Shown here: positions 41,977-50,016 of the stretch, one piece after another
Position numbering within the stretch: position 1 is the first letter of the stretch
How the letters are laid out: every line of letters begins with the position of its first letter
NCBI RefSeq assembly: GCF_000308875.1
Contig: NZ_BAGL01000063.1
Coordinates: forward strand, 186,001-250,000
Direction of reading: 5' to 3'
DNA length: 64,000 nucleotides
From: Nocardia transvalensis NBRC 15921
GTDB lineage: Bacteria; Actinomycetota; Actinomycetes; Mycobacteriales; Mycobacteriaceae
Notes under the pieces: model-generated
Told to the model about the DNA's origin: nothing
Databases searched by the model: none
Seen by the model: the letters and a program-made list of their open reading frames with translations, nothing else
Translations under genes and position numbers: made by a program

Positions 41977-42980
41977 GCGTTGCTCGCCTCCCGCAGGGAA
42001 CGGCCGGTGATGGTGAGGAAGACGTCGTCGAGGCTGGGACGCTTGACCGTCAGCGATCCGGCGGCCACACCGCGCGCGTCCAGGGCGCGCAGCAGCGGCG
42101 CCACCGCCGCATCGCCCTGTTCGACCGTCAGGTGCAGTACGGCGGACCCGTCCGCGCCCGGCCGCTCGGCGCACAGCAGCGAGCGCACCTCGATCGCCGA
42201 CTCCGCGACCTCGCGCGCGAGTTCGGCTTGGGCGCTGTCGATCTCGATGCTGACGACATCGCCGGAGATGCGGCGCTTGAGGTCGTCGGGCGTGCCCTCG
42301 GCCACGATGCGGCCGTGGTCCATGACGAGGATGCGATCGCACAGCGCGTCGGCCTCCTCGAGGTAGTGGGTGGTGAGCACGATCGTGGTGCCCCGCGCTC
42401 GCAGGCCGCGGATGTGCTCCCACAGGTTGGCCCGGCTCTGCGGGTCCAGGCCGGTGGTCGGCTCGTCCAGGTAGATCAGTCGCGGGCCGTGCACCAGGCC
42501 CAGCGCGATGTCGACCCGGCGCCGCTGCCCGCCCGACAGCTGGCCGCATTTGCGCCCGCCCAGCCCGTCGAGGTCCAGCGCGCCCAGCAGCGCCTCGGAG
42601 TTGCGCCGGGCCTCCGCCTTGCTCAGGCCGAAAAGCCTTGCCTGCAGCACGAGTTCGTCGATGACGAGTTCGGCCTCGTTGGTCGTGCCGCCCTGGGCGA
42701 CGTAGCCGATGCGCGACCGGACGGTGCGTGGCGCGGCGCGCAGATCGGTGTCGACGATCATCGCCTCGCCCGCCGTGGGCGCGATGAGGGTGCTGAGCAT
42801 GCGCAGTGTCGTGGTCTTACCGGCCCCGTTGGGGCCGAGCAGGCCGACGATCTCGCCGTCGTGCACGTCGAAGTCGACGCCCCCGACGGCCTCGACCGGG
42901 CCCGTCTTGGTCTGAAACGTTCTGGCCAGCCCCCGAACTCGGATCACCGAGGTGCGGGTGCGGCCACGAACGGTAGCCAT
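41973..42980 (-). CDS. ABC transporter ATPase (DrrA-like)
   Basis: A 335-residue ATPase with Walker A GPNGAGKTTT, signature LSGGQRRRVDIALGL, Walker B LIYLDEPTTGLD and the switch TTHYLEEAD. The C-terminal hundred residues resemble the DrrA regulatory extension (PSLDDVFLTITGR at the end). The ATG at 42980 was chosen because GGAAACG precedes it; a second ATG at 42989 and a TTG at 43025 are alternatives. It follows the PadR gene by 55 bp and is coupled to the permease, forming a PadR-ATPase-permease operon. Confidence 0.92.
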   Translation of the reverse strand: MATVRGRTRTSVIRVRGLARTFQTKTGPVEAVGGVDFDVHDGEIVGLLGPNGAGKTTTLRMLSTLIAPTAGEAMIVDTDLRAAPRTVRSRIGYVAQGGTTNEAELVIDELVLQARLFGLSKAEARRNSEALLGALDLDGLGGRKCGQLSGGQRRRVDIALGLVHGPRLIYLDEPTTGLDPQSRANLWEHIRGLRARGTTIVLTTHYLEEADALCDRILVMDHGRIVAEGTPDDLKRRISGDVVSIEIDSAQAELAREVAESAIEVRSLLCAERPGADGSAVLHLTVEQGDAAVAPLLRALDARGVAAGSLTVKRPSLDDVFLTITGRSLREASNA

Positions 42981-43035
42981 CGTTTCCATGCCGATAACGG
43001 TAGGAACGACGGCCTGAATAGTCAAGCTTGATTAT

Positions 43036-43674
43036 TTACGTTTGACTGCCGCCGTCCGGTGACTCACCGTCCTGGTGCAGCACTCCGTACGCCTCCTTCG
43101 ACCACACGTCGAGTTCACCACTCTCGATGCGCTGCAACGTCTTTCGCGACCATTCCAGATCGGCGCGGGTATGGTCGGCGGCCAGCCGGATGTTGTCGGC
43201 GACGTGATGCGGCTCGGTCTCGCGCGGATCGCCGCTGCCGGCCAGGATGCGCTCCACCTCGCGGTCGAGGTAGACGAGATCGGCCTCGAATTTGAGGATG
43301 CGGCCGCGCAGCGCCGCGACGACGTCGTCGCGGCCGGCGTACGGGATCAGCGACACCGCCGCGTAGTACGAATGCCGCGCCGGCTCGGTCGACCACAGCG
43401 CCTCGCGCAGCATGTCGCCGAACACCTTCTCGCCCTCGGGGGTGATCCGGTAGCTGGTGCGCTCGGGCCGCGCGCCGCCCTGGTCCACCCCGTCGACGGC
43501 GATCAGCCCGTCGCGCTGCATCGTCTTCAGCGAGCCGTACACCGAACCGGGTTTGATATTGGCCCATTCGTCGGCGTGCCAGGACAGCAGCTCCCGGCGC
43601 ACGTCGTAGCCGTGCACCGGTTGCAGCAGCCGCACGACAGCCAGCACCAGCAACCGCGTCGTAGGAAGAGCCAT
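43036..43674 (-). CDS. PadR-family transcriptional regulator
   Basis: A 212-residue regulator. The winged-helix domain covers residues 5-85 (LLVLAVVRLLQPVHGYDVRR, GSVYGSLKTMQRDGLI, SYRITPEGEKVF) and the C-terminal helices (about 95-195) form the dimer domain typical of subfamily-2 PadR/Vir-like proteins. It heads the exporter operon, so it is expected to repress itself and the ABC genes until a ligand binds. A perfect 12-bp AT-centred palindrome lies 2 bp upstream of its start codon. Confidence 0.92.
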   Translation of the reverse strand: MALPTTRLLVLAVVRLLQPVHGYDVRRELLSWHADEWANIKPGSVYGSLKTMQRDGLIAVDGVDQGGARPERTSYRITPEGEKVFGDMLREALWSTEPARHSYYAAVSLIPYAGRDDVVAALRGRILKFEADLVYLDREVERILAGSGDPRETEPHHVADNIRLAADHTRADLEWSRKTLQRIESGELDVWSKEAYGVLHQDGESPDGGSQT

Positions 43675-43676
43675 AC

Positions 43677-43688
43677 CGAAAATTTTCG
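43677..43688 (-). promoter_or_regulatory. Perfect palindrome CGAAAATTTTCG upstream of the PadR gene
   Basis: The 12-bp palindrome lies immediately upstream of the padR-like ATG and stands out as AT-rich in very GC-rich DNA. It could be the PadR operator, and it also supplies the A/T tract after the hairpin at 43689-43707. The sequence alone does not decide between the two uses. Confidence 0.45.
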
Positions 43689-43707
43689 CCCCCGCCTGGA
43701 GCGGGGG
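43689..43707 (-). terminator. Hairpin after the glycosyltransferase gene
   Basis: Arms CCCCCGC (43689-43695) and GCGGGGG (43701-43707) pair perfectly around a 5-nt loop, 14 bp after the stop of the minus-strand glycosyltransferase gene. On that strand the stem is followed by CGAAAATTTTCG, whose TTTT can serve as the U tract. It probably ends the methyltransferase-GH57-GT4 operon before the PadR gene. Confidence 0.6.
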
Positions 43708-43721
43708 ACAGGGCGGGTCTG

Positions 43722-44984
43722 TCAGAGCGGGTTGTTCGGGTCCCGTTCCGGCAGGGGTCGTTCCACCACCACCGGGCGGCCCAGCGGGTTGCGGACGCGG
43801 CGCTTGGCGGCCTGGTAGACCTGGATCGTCTCGGCGGCGACGACGTCCCAGGCGAAGTCGGCGGTGAGGCGGGCGTGCGCGGCGTGCGCGCGGGCCTGGG
43901 CGGCGGCCGGATCGCCGAGCACCGCGGTGACCGCGTCGACCAGGCCGTTCACGTCGGCCGGGGCGAACGAGGCGCCGGTGACGCCGTCGATGACCAGTTC
44001 GCCGAGCCCGCCCGCGGTGGAGGTCACCAGGGGCGTTCCGGCGGCGGCGGCCTCGAGCGCCACGATCCCGAACGGCTCGTAGCGGCTGGGCAGCACGATC
44101 GCGTCGGCGCCGTGCAGCCAGCCGAGCAGTTCGGTGTGGTCCAGGCGGCCGGTGAAGTTCACCGCCCGCATCACCCGGTGCGCGCGGGCGCGCTCGCGCA
44201 GCCACTCGAACTGGGTGCCGACACCGGCCACGGTGAGTGTGGTTCCGGGGTGCTCGCGGCGGATGCGCGGGAGCGCGGCGATCGCGTCCTGCACGCCCTT
44301 CTCGTATTCCAGGCGCCCGACGTACAGCAGCCGCGGCGGGCCGGACCGTGGCGAGCGTTCGCGAAAGGTCCACGCGCCCACGTCGATTCCGTTGCGGATC
44401 ACCGTCACCGGCGCGATCTCGGGGCCGTAGAGCCGCTCGACCTCCTCCTGCATCGACGCCGAACAGGTGATGAGCGCGTCGGAGTCGCGGGCCAGCCACC
44501 ATTCCACCGAATGCACCTGCCGGTTGACCCGGCCGGACACCCAGCCGCTGTGCCGGCCGGCCTCGGTGGCGTGGATCGTCGACACCAGGGGCACGTCGTA
44601 GTGCTCGGCCAGGGCGATCGCCGGATGCGCCACCAGCCAGTCGTGCGCGTGCACGACGTCGGGGGTCCAGCCCTCCGCGATGCCCGGCTTGCTCAGCGCG
44701 ATACCCGCGCGGACCATCGCGTGGCCCATCGCCAGGGTCCAGGCGAGCATGTCGTCACCGAAGTCGAAGCACGGCGGATCCTCGGCGACCGCGACGACCA
44801 GGACCCGGTCCTCGATGAAGGTGAAGGTGGGATGGGTCGAGGAGTCGGTGCCCATCGGCCGGCGGGCGAGCACCACGACCTCGTGCCCGGCAGCGGCCAG
44901 CTCGGTGGCCAGGTGATGCACGTGCCGACCCAGCCCGCCGACGACCACCGGCGGGTACTCCCACGACACCATCAGAATCTTCAT
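43722..44984 (-). CDS. GT4 glycosyltransferase, Rv3032-like alpha-(1,4)-glucosyltransferase
   Basis: A 420-residue GT-B enzyme. The N-terminal fold starts MKILMVSWEYPPVVVGGLGRH, the donor-site region has RLEYEKGVQ, and the EX7E motif is in SRYEPFGIVALEAAAAGTP. In mycobacteria the matching enzyme elongates cytosolic alpha-1,4-glucans: methylglucose lipopolysaccharide and glycogen. The ATG at 44984 overlaps the GH57 gene stop by 4 nt, so the elongating enzyme and the putative branching enzyme are coupled. It is the last gene of a three-gene operon. Confidence 0.92.
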   Translation of the reverse strand: MKILMVSWEYPPVVVGGLGRHVHHLATELAAAGHEVVVLARRPMGTDSSTHPTFTFIEDRVLVVAVAEDPPCFDFGDDMLAWTLAMGHAMVRAGIALSKPGIAEGWTPDVVHAHDWLVAHPAIALAEHYDVPLVSTIHATEAGRHSGWVSGRVNRQVHSVEWWLARDSDALITCSASMQEEVERLYGPEIAPVTVIRNGIDVGAWTFRERSPRSGPPRLLYVGRLEYEKGVQDAIAALPRIRREHPGTTLTVAGVGTQFEWLRERARAHRVMRAVNFTGRLDHTELLGWLHGADAIVLPSRYEPFGIVALEAAAAGTPLVTSTAGGLGELVIDGVTGASFAPADVNGLVDAVTAVLGDPAAAQARAHAAHARLTADFAWDVVAAETIQVYQAAKRRVRNPLGRPVVVERPLPERDPNNPL

Positions 44985-46540
44985 GCGGGTCCTTCTGTCT
45001 CTCCGCGGCCCGCGGGCCCGCCGGGGTCGGACGCGGCGAGCCGGCGCGCGTCCAGCGCCGGGAACAGCCCGTCGGCCGCATACCATCCTGCCGCCAACCG
45101 ACCGGCCTTGGCGAGTTGGCCGGAGGCGACCGCATCGGAAATCTCGCGTACGGCGTGCGCGTGCTGATGGGCGCGATCGCGGGCGTAGCCGGCCGCGGAG
45201 TCCTTGCTGACCATGAACGCCCAGTCACTGGAGACGGTCAGCACGGCCTCGCGCAACAGCTGATCGGCGACGGGATCACGCAGCGTGCCGCCGTGCGCCC
45301 GCATCTTGTCCAGGGTGTCGAGGGTGAGCCGGACGATATCGGCGTTGAGGTCCACGAGGTCGCTGACCTGGTCCCCGGCCCAGACCCGCCAGTCCTTACC
45401 CGATCCCCAGGACGAATCCGCCAGCCGCACCGGCTCTCCGACGTATCCCCCCGCGCGGGCGTCGGCCAGCGTGCCGACCGTGACCCCGGCCTCGGGCAGC
45501 GCGCGCAGCACCTGCTCGAGCCACTGCGGACCCTCGTGCCACCAGTGGCCGAACAGTTCGGTGTCGAAGGCGGCGACCACGAGCGCGGGGCGGCCGATGC
45601 GGTCGGATTCGGAGATCAGCCGCTCGCGCACGGTTCGCACGAAATCGTCGACGTCGCGCCGCACCGCCGCGGCCGCGAGTGCGGGATCGTAGGGGGCCTT
45701 GTCGGGGCCGTCGACCTGCTTACCGGTGACGCGGGACGGTTTGAGACCGGTGTCGTGGTCGTAGTGGTGGAAGTCGCGGTAGGCGCCGTGCCCCGGATAG
45801 CCGGACCGCGGCGACCACACGCGGTAGCTGACCTCCAGGTCCCGCCCGAATGCCAGCACGTCCGAATCCCACACCGGCCGCCCCGATGTGGTGTCGCCGC
45901 GCAGCGCGGGACCGTCGACCATGAAATGCGTCACACCGGCCGCGGCGTAGCCGTTCTCCATCCCGGGCGTGAAGCCGCATTCGGGCGCCCAGATGCCCGA
46001 CGGGGTGTGCCCCCACCGGTGCCGCGCGTCGGCCAGGCCCTCGGTGAGCTGGTACGCGCGCAGCCGCGGATCGAGCAGCGGCTGGAACGGATGGGCCAGC
46101 GGGCCGCCGAGCAGTTCGATCGCCTCGGCGTCGATCAGTTCCCGCCACACGGGCGAGCCGCCGTGCCGCCAGCGCTGTTCGAAGTCGGCGAGCTCGGTCG
46201 CCGCGAGGCGGTGTTCGTGCGCGCCGAGCGCGGTATTGCCGGCCATCGCGGCCTCGTCGGCGCGCAGCTGCCAGTTGCCCAGCCAGTGGTGCATCCCGGA
46301 CAGGCTGTGCGGATCGTCGAGCTGGGCGGCCAGCACCGGGGTGATGCCGAGGCTCAGCAGATGCGAACGGCCTTCGGCGGCAAGCGTTCTCAGCACCCGC
46401 GCGACGGGCAGGTAGGAGGCGGCCCAGGATTGGTAGAGCCACTCCTCGCCCACCGGCCAGCGGCCGTGATGCGCCAGCCAGGGCAGATGGGAGTGCAGGA
46501 CCAGGGTGAACTGGCCCGGAACGGAAGTCTCGGTGCTCAC
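44981..46540 (-). CDS. GH57-family 1,4-alpha-glucan branching-type enzyme (Rv3031-like)
   Basis: A 519-residue GH57 protein. The first conserved region is VLHSHLPWL (14-22). The nucleophile Glu187 is in WAPECGF and the acid/base Asp326 in FDTELFGHWW. The C-terminal helical region includes SSDWAFMVSKDSAAGYA, as in GH57 branching enzymes. It probably makes alpha-1,6 branches in the polymethylated glucan of methylglucose lipopolysaccharide. The start is the GTG at 46540: GAGGACG lies 8 nt before it, and 13 bp separate it from the upstream stop. Confidence 0.92.
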   Translation of the reverse strand: MSTETSVPGQFTLVLHSHLPWLAHHGRWPVGEEWLYQSWAASYLPVARVLRTLAAEGRSHLLSLGITPVLAAQLDDPHSLSGMHHWLGNWQLRADEAAMAGNTALGAHEHRLAATELADFEQRWRHGGSPVWRELIDAEAIELLGGPLAHPFQPLLDPRLRAYQLTEGLADARHRWGHTPSGIWAPECGFTPGMENGYAAAGVTHFMVDGPALRGDTTSGRPVWDSDVLAFGRDLEVSYRVWSPRSGYPGHGAYRDFHHYDHDTGLKPSRVTGKQVDGPDKAPYDPALAAAAVRRDVDDFVRTVRERLISESDRIGRPALVVAAFDTELFGHWWHEGPQWLEQVLRALPEAGVTVGTLADARAGGYVGEPVRLADSSWGSGKDWRVWAGDQVSDLVDLNADIVRLTLDTLDKMRAHGGTLRDPVADQLLREAVLTVSSDWAFMVSKDSAAGYARDRAHQHAHAVREISDAVASGQLAKAGRLAAGWYAADGLFPALDARRLAASDPGGPAGRGETEGPA

Positions 46541-46553
46541 GGCGCGGGCGTCC

Positions 46554-47372
46554 TCAGGGCCGTACCGCGACGGCGACGAGATCGAGGCTGGCGTCGATAT
46601 CCGGATCCCATGCCGGGTTCGCCTCCGGGATCCGCAGCACGAAGTCCTCGGTGCGCACGGCGGCGACATCGGCGGCCAGGTCCGCCGGCCACGGCTCACC
46701 GGCCAGCGCCCGCTCGATCTGCGCGTCGATGAGCGAGCCGCCCCACTTCTCGTCCAGCGCGGCCAGTTCCGGGCCGTGGTGCACCCCGGCCATCACGTCG
46801 ACGCGGAAACCCGCCTCCACCAACAGCTCCGACAGCTCGGCGGCGTTCAGCTCGCGGGTGTGGAAGGGGTTCAGGGGGGTGTCGCGGCCGGGTGAGAAGG
46901 TGATCCGGTTCGGCGTGCTGATCAGCAGCTCACCGCCCGGGCGCAGCACCCGCAGGCATTCGCGCAGGAACTGCGCCTGATCCCAGAGATGCTCGATGAC
47001 CTGGAAGTTCACCACGACGTCGACCGACGCGTCCTCGAACGGCAGCGCGGCGAGATTGCCCTGCACCATCTCGACCCGCGGATAGGCCACGCGCACGTGC
47101 TCGACCGCGCTGACGTCGTAGTCCAGCCCGGTCACCCGCGCCGCGACGTCGGCAATCATGTTGGCGCCGTAGCCTTCCCCGGAACCCGCCTCGAGCACGG
47201 TCTTGCCCGCGCAGCGCGGGAGCAGGTCCGCGTACACGATCTCGTGCCGGCGGAACCAGTAGTTCTCCTCCGCGATACCCGGCACCGTCCGCTCACCGGT
47301 AAGGGGTAGCGGATCCACCGCGCCGGGTTCACTCGCAAGTTCACTCACAGGGGAGGAAACGGCCTCACTCAT
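46554..47372 (-). CDS. SAM-dependent methyltransferase (Rv3030-like)
   Basis: A 272-residue class I methyltransferase with motif I VLEAGSGEGYGA (about 59-70), LDYD for the acidic loop, and FQVIEHLWDQ as the family-typical post-motif. In M. tuberculosis the homolog lies beside Rv3031 and Rv3032 and takes part in methylglucose lipopolysaccharide formation. It is the first gene of the operon. TAACGT ends 7 nt before its ATG, so the message is probably leaderless. Confidence 0.88.
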   Translation of the reverse strand: MSEAVSSPVSELASEPGAVDPLPLTGERTVPGIAEENYWFRRHEIVYADLLPRCAGKTVLEAGSGEGYGANMIADVAARVTGLDYDVSAVEHVRVAYPRVEMVQGNLAALPFEDASVDVVVNFQVIEHLWDQAQFLRECLRVLRPGGELLISTPNRITFSPGRDTPLNPFHTRELNAAELSELLVEAGFRVDVMAGVHHGPELAALDEKWGGSLIDAQIERALAGEPWPADLAADVAAVRTEDFVLRIPEANPAWDPDIDASLDLVAVAVRP

Positions 47373-47379
47373 TCACCCG

Positions 47380-47385
47380 ACGTTA
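47380..47385 (-). promoter_or_regulatory. Candidate -10 element of a leaderless transcript
   Basis: On the minus strand the hexamer TAACGT fits TANNNT and ends 7 nt before the ATG at 47372. That is the spacing of leaderless promoters in mycolata. No convincing -35 element is present. Confidence 0.45.
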
Positions 47386-47440
47386 GCGGTTGTCCGTATC
47401 ACACCGGTGGCCGGAGTAGTGATGCAGAACATCACACCCT

Positions 47441-47460
47441 AAGTTACCCACGAGTAACTT
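47441..47460. promoter_or_regulatory. Inverted repeat AAGTTAC-N6-GTAACTT in the divergent etfB/methyltransferase control region
   Basis: The two 7-bp arms are exact reverse complements. They lie about 70 bp upstream of the methyltransferase start and just before a possible etfB -10 (TAGGGT, 47465-47470). This looks like a dimeric repressor site overlapping the etfB promoter. The regulator is unknown and none is encoded beside it. Confidence 0.5.
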
Positions 47461-47564
47461 AACGTAGGGTAATGTCCCGCACGAAGCCCTTCCGTGGACG
47501 TACGGACATCCGATCGTGCGACCCCACCTCACGTGCCACCAGAACAGGAGGTCGACGAAGACCA

Positions 47565-48350
47565 ATGCCGAACATCGTCGTACTGATCAAGCAGGTTCCC
47601 GATACCTGGTCCGAGCGCAAGTTGACCGATGGTGACTACACCCTCGATCGCGAGGCCGCCGACGCCATCCTGGACGAGATCAACGAGCGTGCCGTCGAAG
47701 AGGCCCTGCTGATCAAGGAAGCGCAGGGCGGCGAGGTCACCGTCCTGGCCATGGGGCCCGAGCGCGCGACCGAGGCCATCCGCAAGGCGCTGTCCATGGG
47801 CGCCGACAAGGCCATCCACGTCAAGGACGACGCCATCCACGGCTCCGACGCCGTGCAGACCGCGTGGGTCCTGGCCGGTGCGCTGGGCCAGATCGAGGGT
47901 GTCGAGCTGGTCATCGCCGGCAACGAGGCGACCGACGGCCGCGCCGGTGCGGTGCCCGCCATCATCGCCGAGTACCTGGGCATTCCGCAGCTGACCCACC
48001 TGCGCAAGCTGGCGGTCGACGGCGAGAAGATCTCCGGCGAGCGCGAGACCGACGAGGGCGTGTTCAAGCTCGAGGCCACCCTCCCGGCCATCGTCTCGGT
48101 CACCGAGAAGATCAACGAGCCGCGCTTCCCGTCCTTCAAGGGCATCATGGCCGCGAAGAAGAAGGAAGTGCAGACCTTCACCCTGGCCGACCTGGGCATC
48201 GACCCGTCGACCGTCGGTGTGGGCAACGCGGGTTCCGCGGTCACCGCTGTCACCCCGAAGCCGCCGCGCACGGCGGGCGAGAAGATCGTCGACGAGGGCG
48301 AGGGCGGGAACCAGATCTCCCAGTACCTGGTCGGCCAGAAGATCATCTAG
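47565..48350 (+). CDS. etfB: Electron transfer flavoprotein beta subunit
   Basis: A 261-residue EtfB/FixA starting MPNIVVLIKQVPDTW, with the AMP-site region VIAGNEATDGRAGAVPA and the recognition segment IVSVTEKINEPRFPSFKGIMAAKKK. EtfAB takes electrons from acyl-CoA dehydrogenases and passes them to a membrane quinone oxidoreductase. The ATG at 47565 lies 12 nt after AGGAGG, with GAAG closer. It is followed by etfA after 40 bp. Confidence 0.96.
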   Translation: MPNIVVLIKQVPDTWSERKLTDGDYTLDREAADAILDEINERAVEEALLIKEAQGGEVTVLAMGPERATEAIRKALSMGADKAIHVKDDAIHGSDAVQTAWVLAGALGQIEGVELVIAGNEATDGRAGAVPAIIAEYLGIPQLTHLRKLAVDGEKISGERETDEGVFKLEATLPAIVSVTEKINEPRFPSFKGIMAAKKKEVQTFTLADLGIDPSTVGVGNAGSAVTAVTPKPPRTAGEKIVDEGEGGNQISQYLVGQKII

Positions 48351-48390
48351 AGCCCCGCCGCGCCACTACAGACTTCAGGAGAGAGAACAA

Positions 48391-49350
48391 ATGGCAGAAG
48401 TACTTGTGCTCGTCGAGCACGCCGAGGGTGCGCCCAAGAAGGTCACCACCGAACTCCTCACCGCCGCCCGCTCGCTGGGCAGCCCGGCCGCCGTCGTGCT
48501 CGGTTCCACCGGCACCGGTGACAAGCTGGCCGACGCCCTGACCGCGGCCGGCGCCGAGAAGATCTACGTCGCCGAGTCCGACGACGCCGACGGCTTCCTC
48601 GTCACCCCCAAGGTCGACGTGCTGGCCGGTCTGGTCGAGTCCGCCTCGCCCGCCGCCGTGCTGGTCGCCGCCTCCGCCGAGGGCAAGGAGGTGTCCGGTC
48701 GCCTGGCCGCGCGCATCGGCTCCGGCCTGCTGGTCGACGTCATCGACGTGAAGTCCGACGGTTCGGTCACCGGCTCCATCTTCGGTGGCGCGTTCACCGT
48801 CGACTACAAGGCCACCGGCGACGTGCCGGTGATCTCGGTGCGCCCGGGCGCCATCGAGGCCGCGCCGCAGGCCGGCGCGGGCGAGAAGGTGACCGTCGAG
48901 GTCCCGGCGCAGGAAGAGGGCGTCACCAAGGTGACCTCCCGCGAGCCCGTGGTCGGCGGCGACCGGCCGGAACTCACCGAGGCCACCATCGTGGTCTCCG
49001 GTGGCCGCGGCGTCGGCAGCGAGGACAACTTCCACAAGGTCGTCGAGCCGCTGGCCGACGCGCTCGGCGCCGCGGTCGGCGCCTCGCGTGCCGCCGTCGA
49101 CTCGGGCTACTACCCCGGCCAGTTCCAGGTCGGCCAGACCGGTAAGACGGTCTCGCCGCAGCTGTACGTCGCGCTGGGCATCTCCGGCGCCATCCAGCAC
49201 CGGGCCGGCATGCAGACCTCGAAGACCATCGTCGCCGTCAACAAGGACGAAGAGGCGCCGATCTTCGAGATCAGCGACTACGGCATCGTGGGCGACCTGT
49301 TCAACGTCGCCCCGCAGCTGGCCGAGGCGGTCAAGAAGCACAAGGGCTGA
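48391..49350 (+). CDS. etfA: Electron transfer flavoprotein alpha subunit
   Basis: A 319-residue EtfA/FixB. The N-terminal domain starts MAEVLVLVEH. The C-terminal FAD-binding domain has VVSGGRGVGS, SRAAVDSGYYPGQFQVGQTGK and LYVALGISGAIQH, all typical. The ATG at 48391 has AGGAGAGAG upstream. A strong hairpin terminator follows 15 bp after the stop. With etfB it forms the complete flavoprotein; the ETF-quinone oxidoreductase gene is not in this window. Confidence 0.97.
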   Translation: MAEVLVLVEHAEGAPKKVTTELLTAARSLGSPAAVVLGSTGTGDKLADALTAAGAEKIYVAESDDADGFLVTPKVDVLAGLVESASPAAVLVAASAEGKEVSGRLAARIGSGLLVDVIDVKSDGSVTGSIFGGAFTVDYKATGDVPVISVRPGAIEAAPQAGAGEKVTVEVPAQEEGVTKVTSREPVVGGDRPELTEATIVVSGGRGVGSEDNFHKVVEPLADALGAAVGASRAAVDSGYYPGQFQVGQTGKTVSPQLYVALGISGAIQHRAGMQTSKTIVAVNKDEEAPIFEISDYGIVGDLFNVAPQLAEAVKKHKG

Positions 49351-49365
49351 CCTCCTTACGCACAG

Positions 49366-49392
49366 CGGCCCCGGTTTACCCCGGGGCCGTTT
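49366..49392 (+). terminator. Intrinsic terminator of etfBA
   Basis: Arms CGGCCCCGG (49366-49374) and CCGGGGCCG (49381-49389) form a perfect 9-bp stem with a 6-nt loop, followed by TTT. It begins 15 bp after the etfA stop. Confidence 0.75.
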
Positions 49393-49410
49393 GCGTGCGC
49401 GGGTGAGGGC

Positions 49411-49512
49411 CCCGGCCAAAAGCATGCCGGGGAAATACACCACAGCATGCCGGGGAAATACACCTCAACATGCGGGGCAGTGCACCTCTGTTTCCGGCAT
49501 GCTTTTGGCCGG
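49411..49512. repeat. Second copy of the palindromic intergenic repeat, expanded form
   Basis: Two outer arms (49412-49430 and 49494-49512) are exact 19-bp reverse complements containing GCATGC and the GGCC/TTTT core. Between them, AGCATGCCGGGGAAATACAC occurs twice in tandem (from 49421 and 49444), and a diverged third copy starts near 49467. The element fills the gap between etfA and the convergent DUF1707 gene. Compared with 41058-41119 the arms are separated by a spacer, showing a mobile or expanding repeat family. Confidence 0.88.
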
Positions 49513-49515
49513 AAA

Positions 49516-49905
49516 CTACCGCTTGTTCGTGAGAATCCCGATGGCGGTGGGAATGCACAGGGCCAGGCCCCAGGGGACCTCGACCCAGAACGGCCAGAAG
49601 TAGCCCATGCCGGTGGCCAGCCAGATCAGGATGCACAGCAGGTTGACGAAGACCCAGGGCGTCCACATGATCAGCACCCAGGTGGGGACCGCGCGCTTCG
49701 GGGCCTCGGGGCGGGGCGAATTCCGTTGGGCGGGAAGGTCCGACAGCAGCGGTACCAGTTCGCCGTAGGTGCGGGCGGAGTAGACCTGCTGCACCCGCTC
49801 GTCGAATTCGTGCAGGCTCAGCCGGCCCTCGTCCATGGCCACCCGCAGGCGGCCCACGTACTTCTCGCGATCGGCGTCGGACGCCCGCAGGTTCTCGTTC
49901 CCCAC
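49516..49905 (-). CDS. DUF1707 SHOCT-like domain protein with two membrane helices
   Basis: A 129-residue protein. Residues 6-60 are a DUF1707 domain (RASDADREKYVGRLRVA, EGRLSLHEFDERV, ARTYGELVPLLSDLP). Residues 73-95 and 100-123 are two hydrophobic helices rich in Trp. Proteins of this layout are common in actinobacteria and have no firm function. The start is the GTG at 49905, whose ribosome site is weak. Its stop lies 4 bp from the repeat element. Confidence 0.85.
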   Translation of the reverse strand: MGNENLRASDADREKYVGRLRVAMDEGRLSLHEFDERVQQVYSARTYGELVPLLSDLPAQRNSPRPEAPKRAVPTWVLIMWTPWVFVNLLCILIWLATGMGYFWPFWVEVPWGLALCIPTAIGILTNKR

Positions 49906-50016
49906 GGAGTCAGCCTAGGACGGCCGCGCCGGTCGCGCTGCCCGATCGCCGAGCGCGACCGCCTGTCCTGCGCAAATTCGTTTGCCGCCCGCACCGGGAC
50001 CGGGAAGGCTGGGCCG

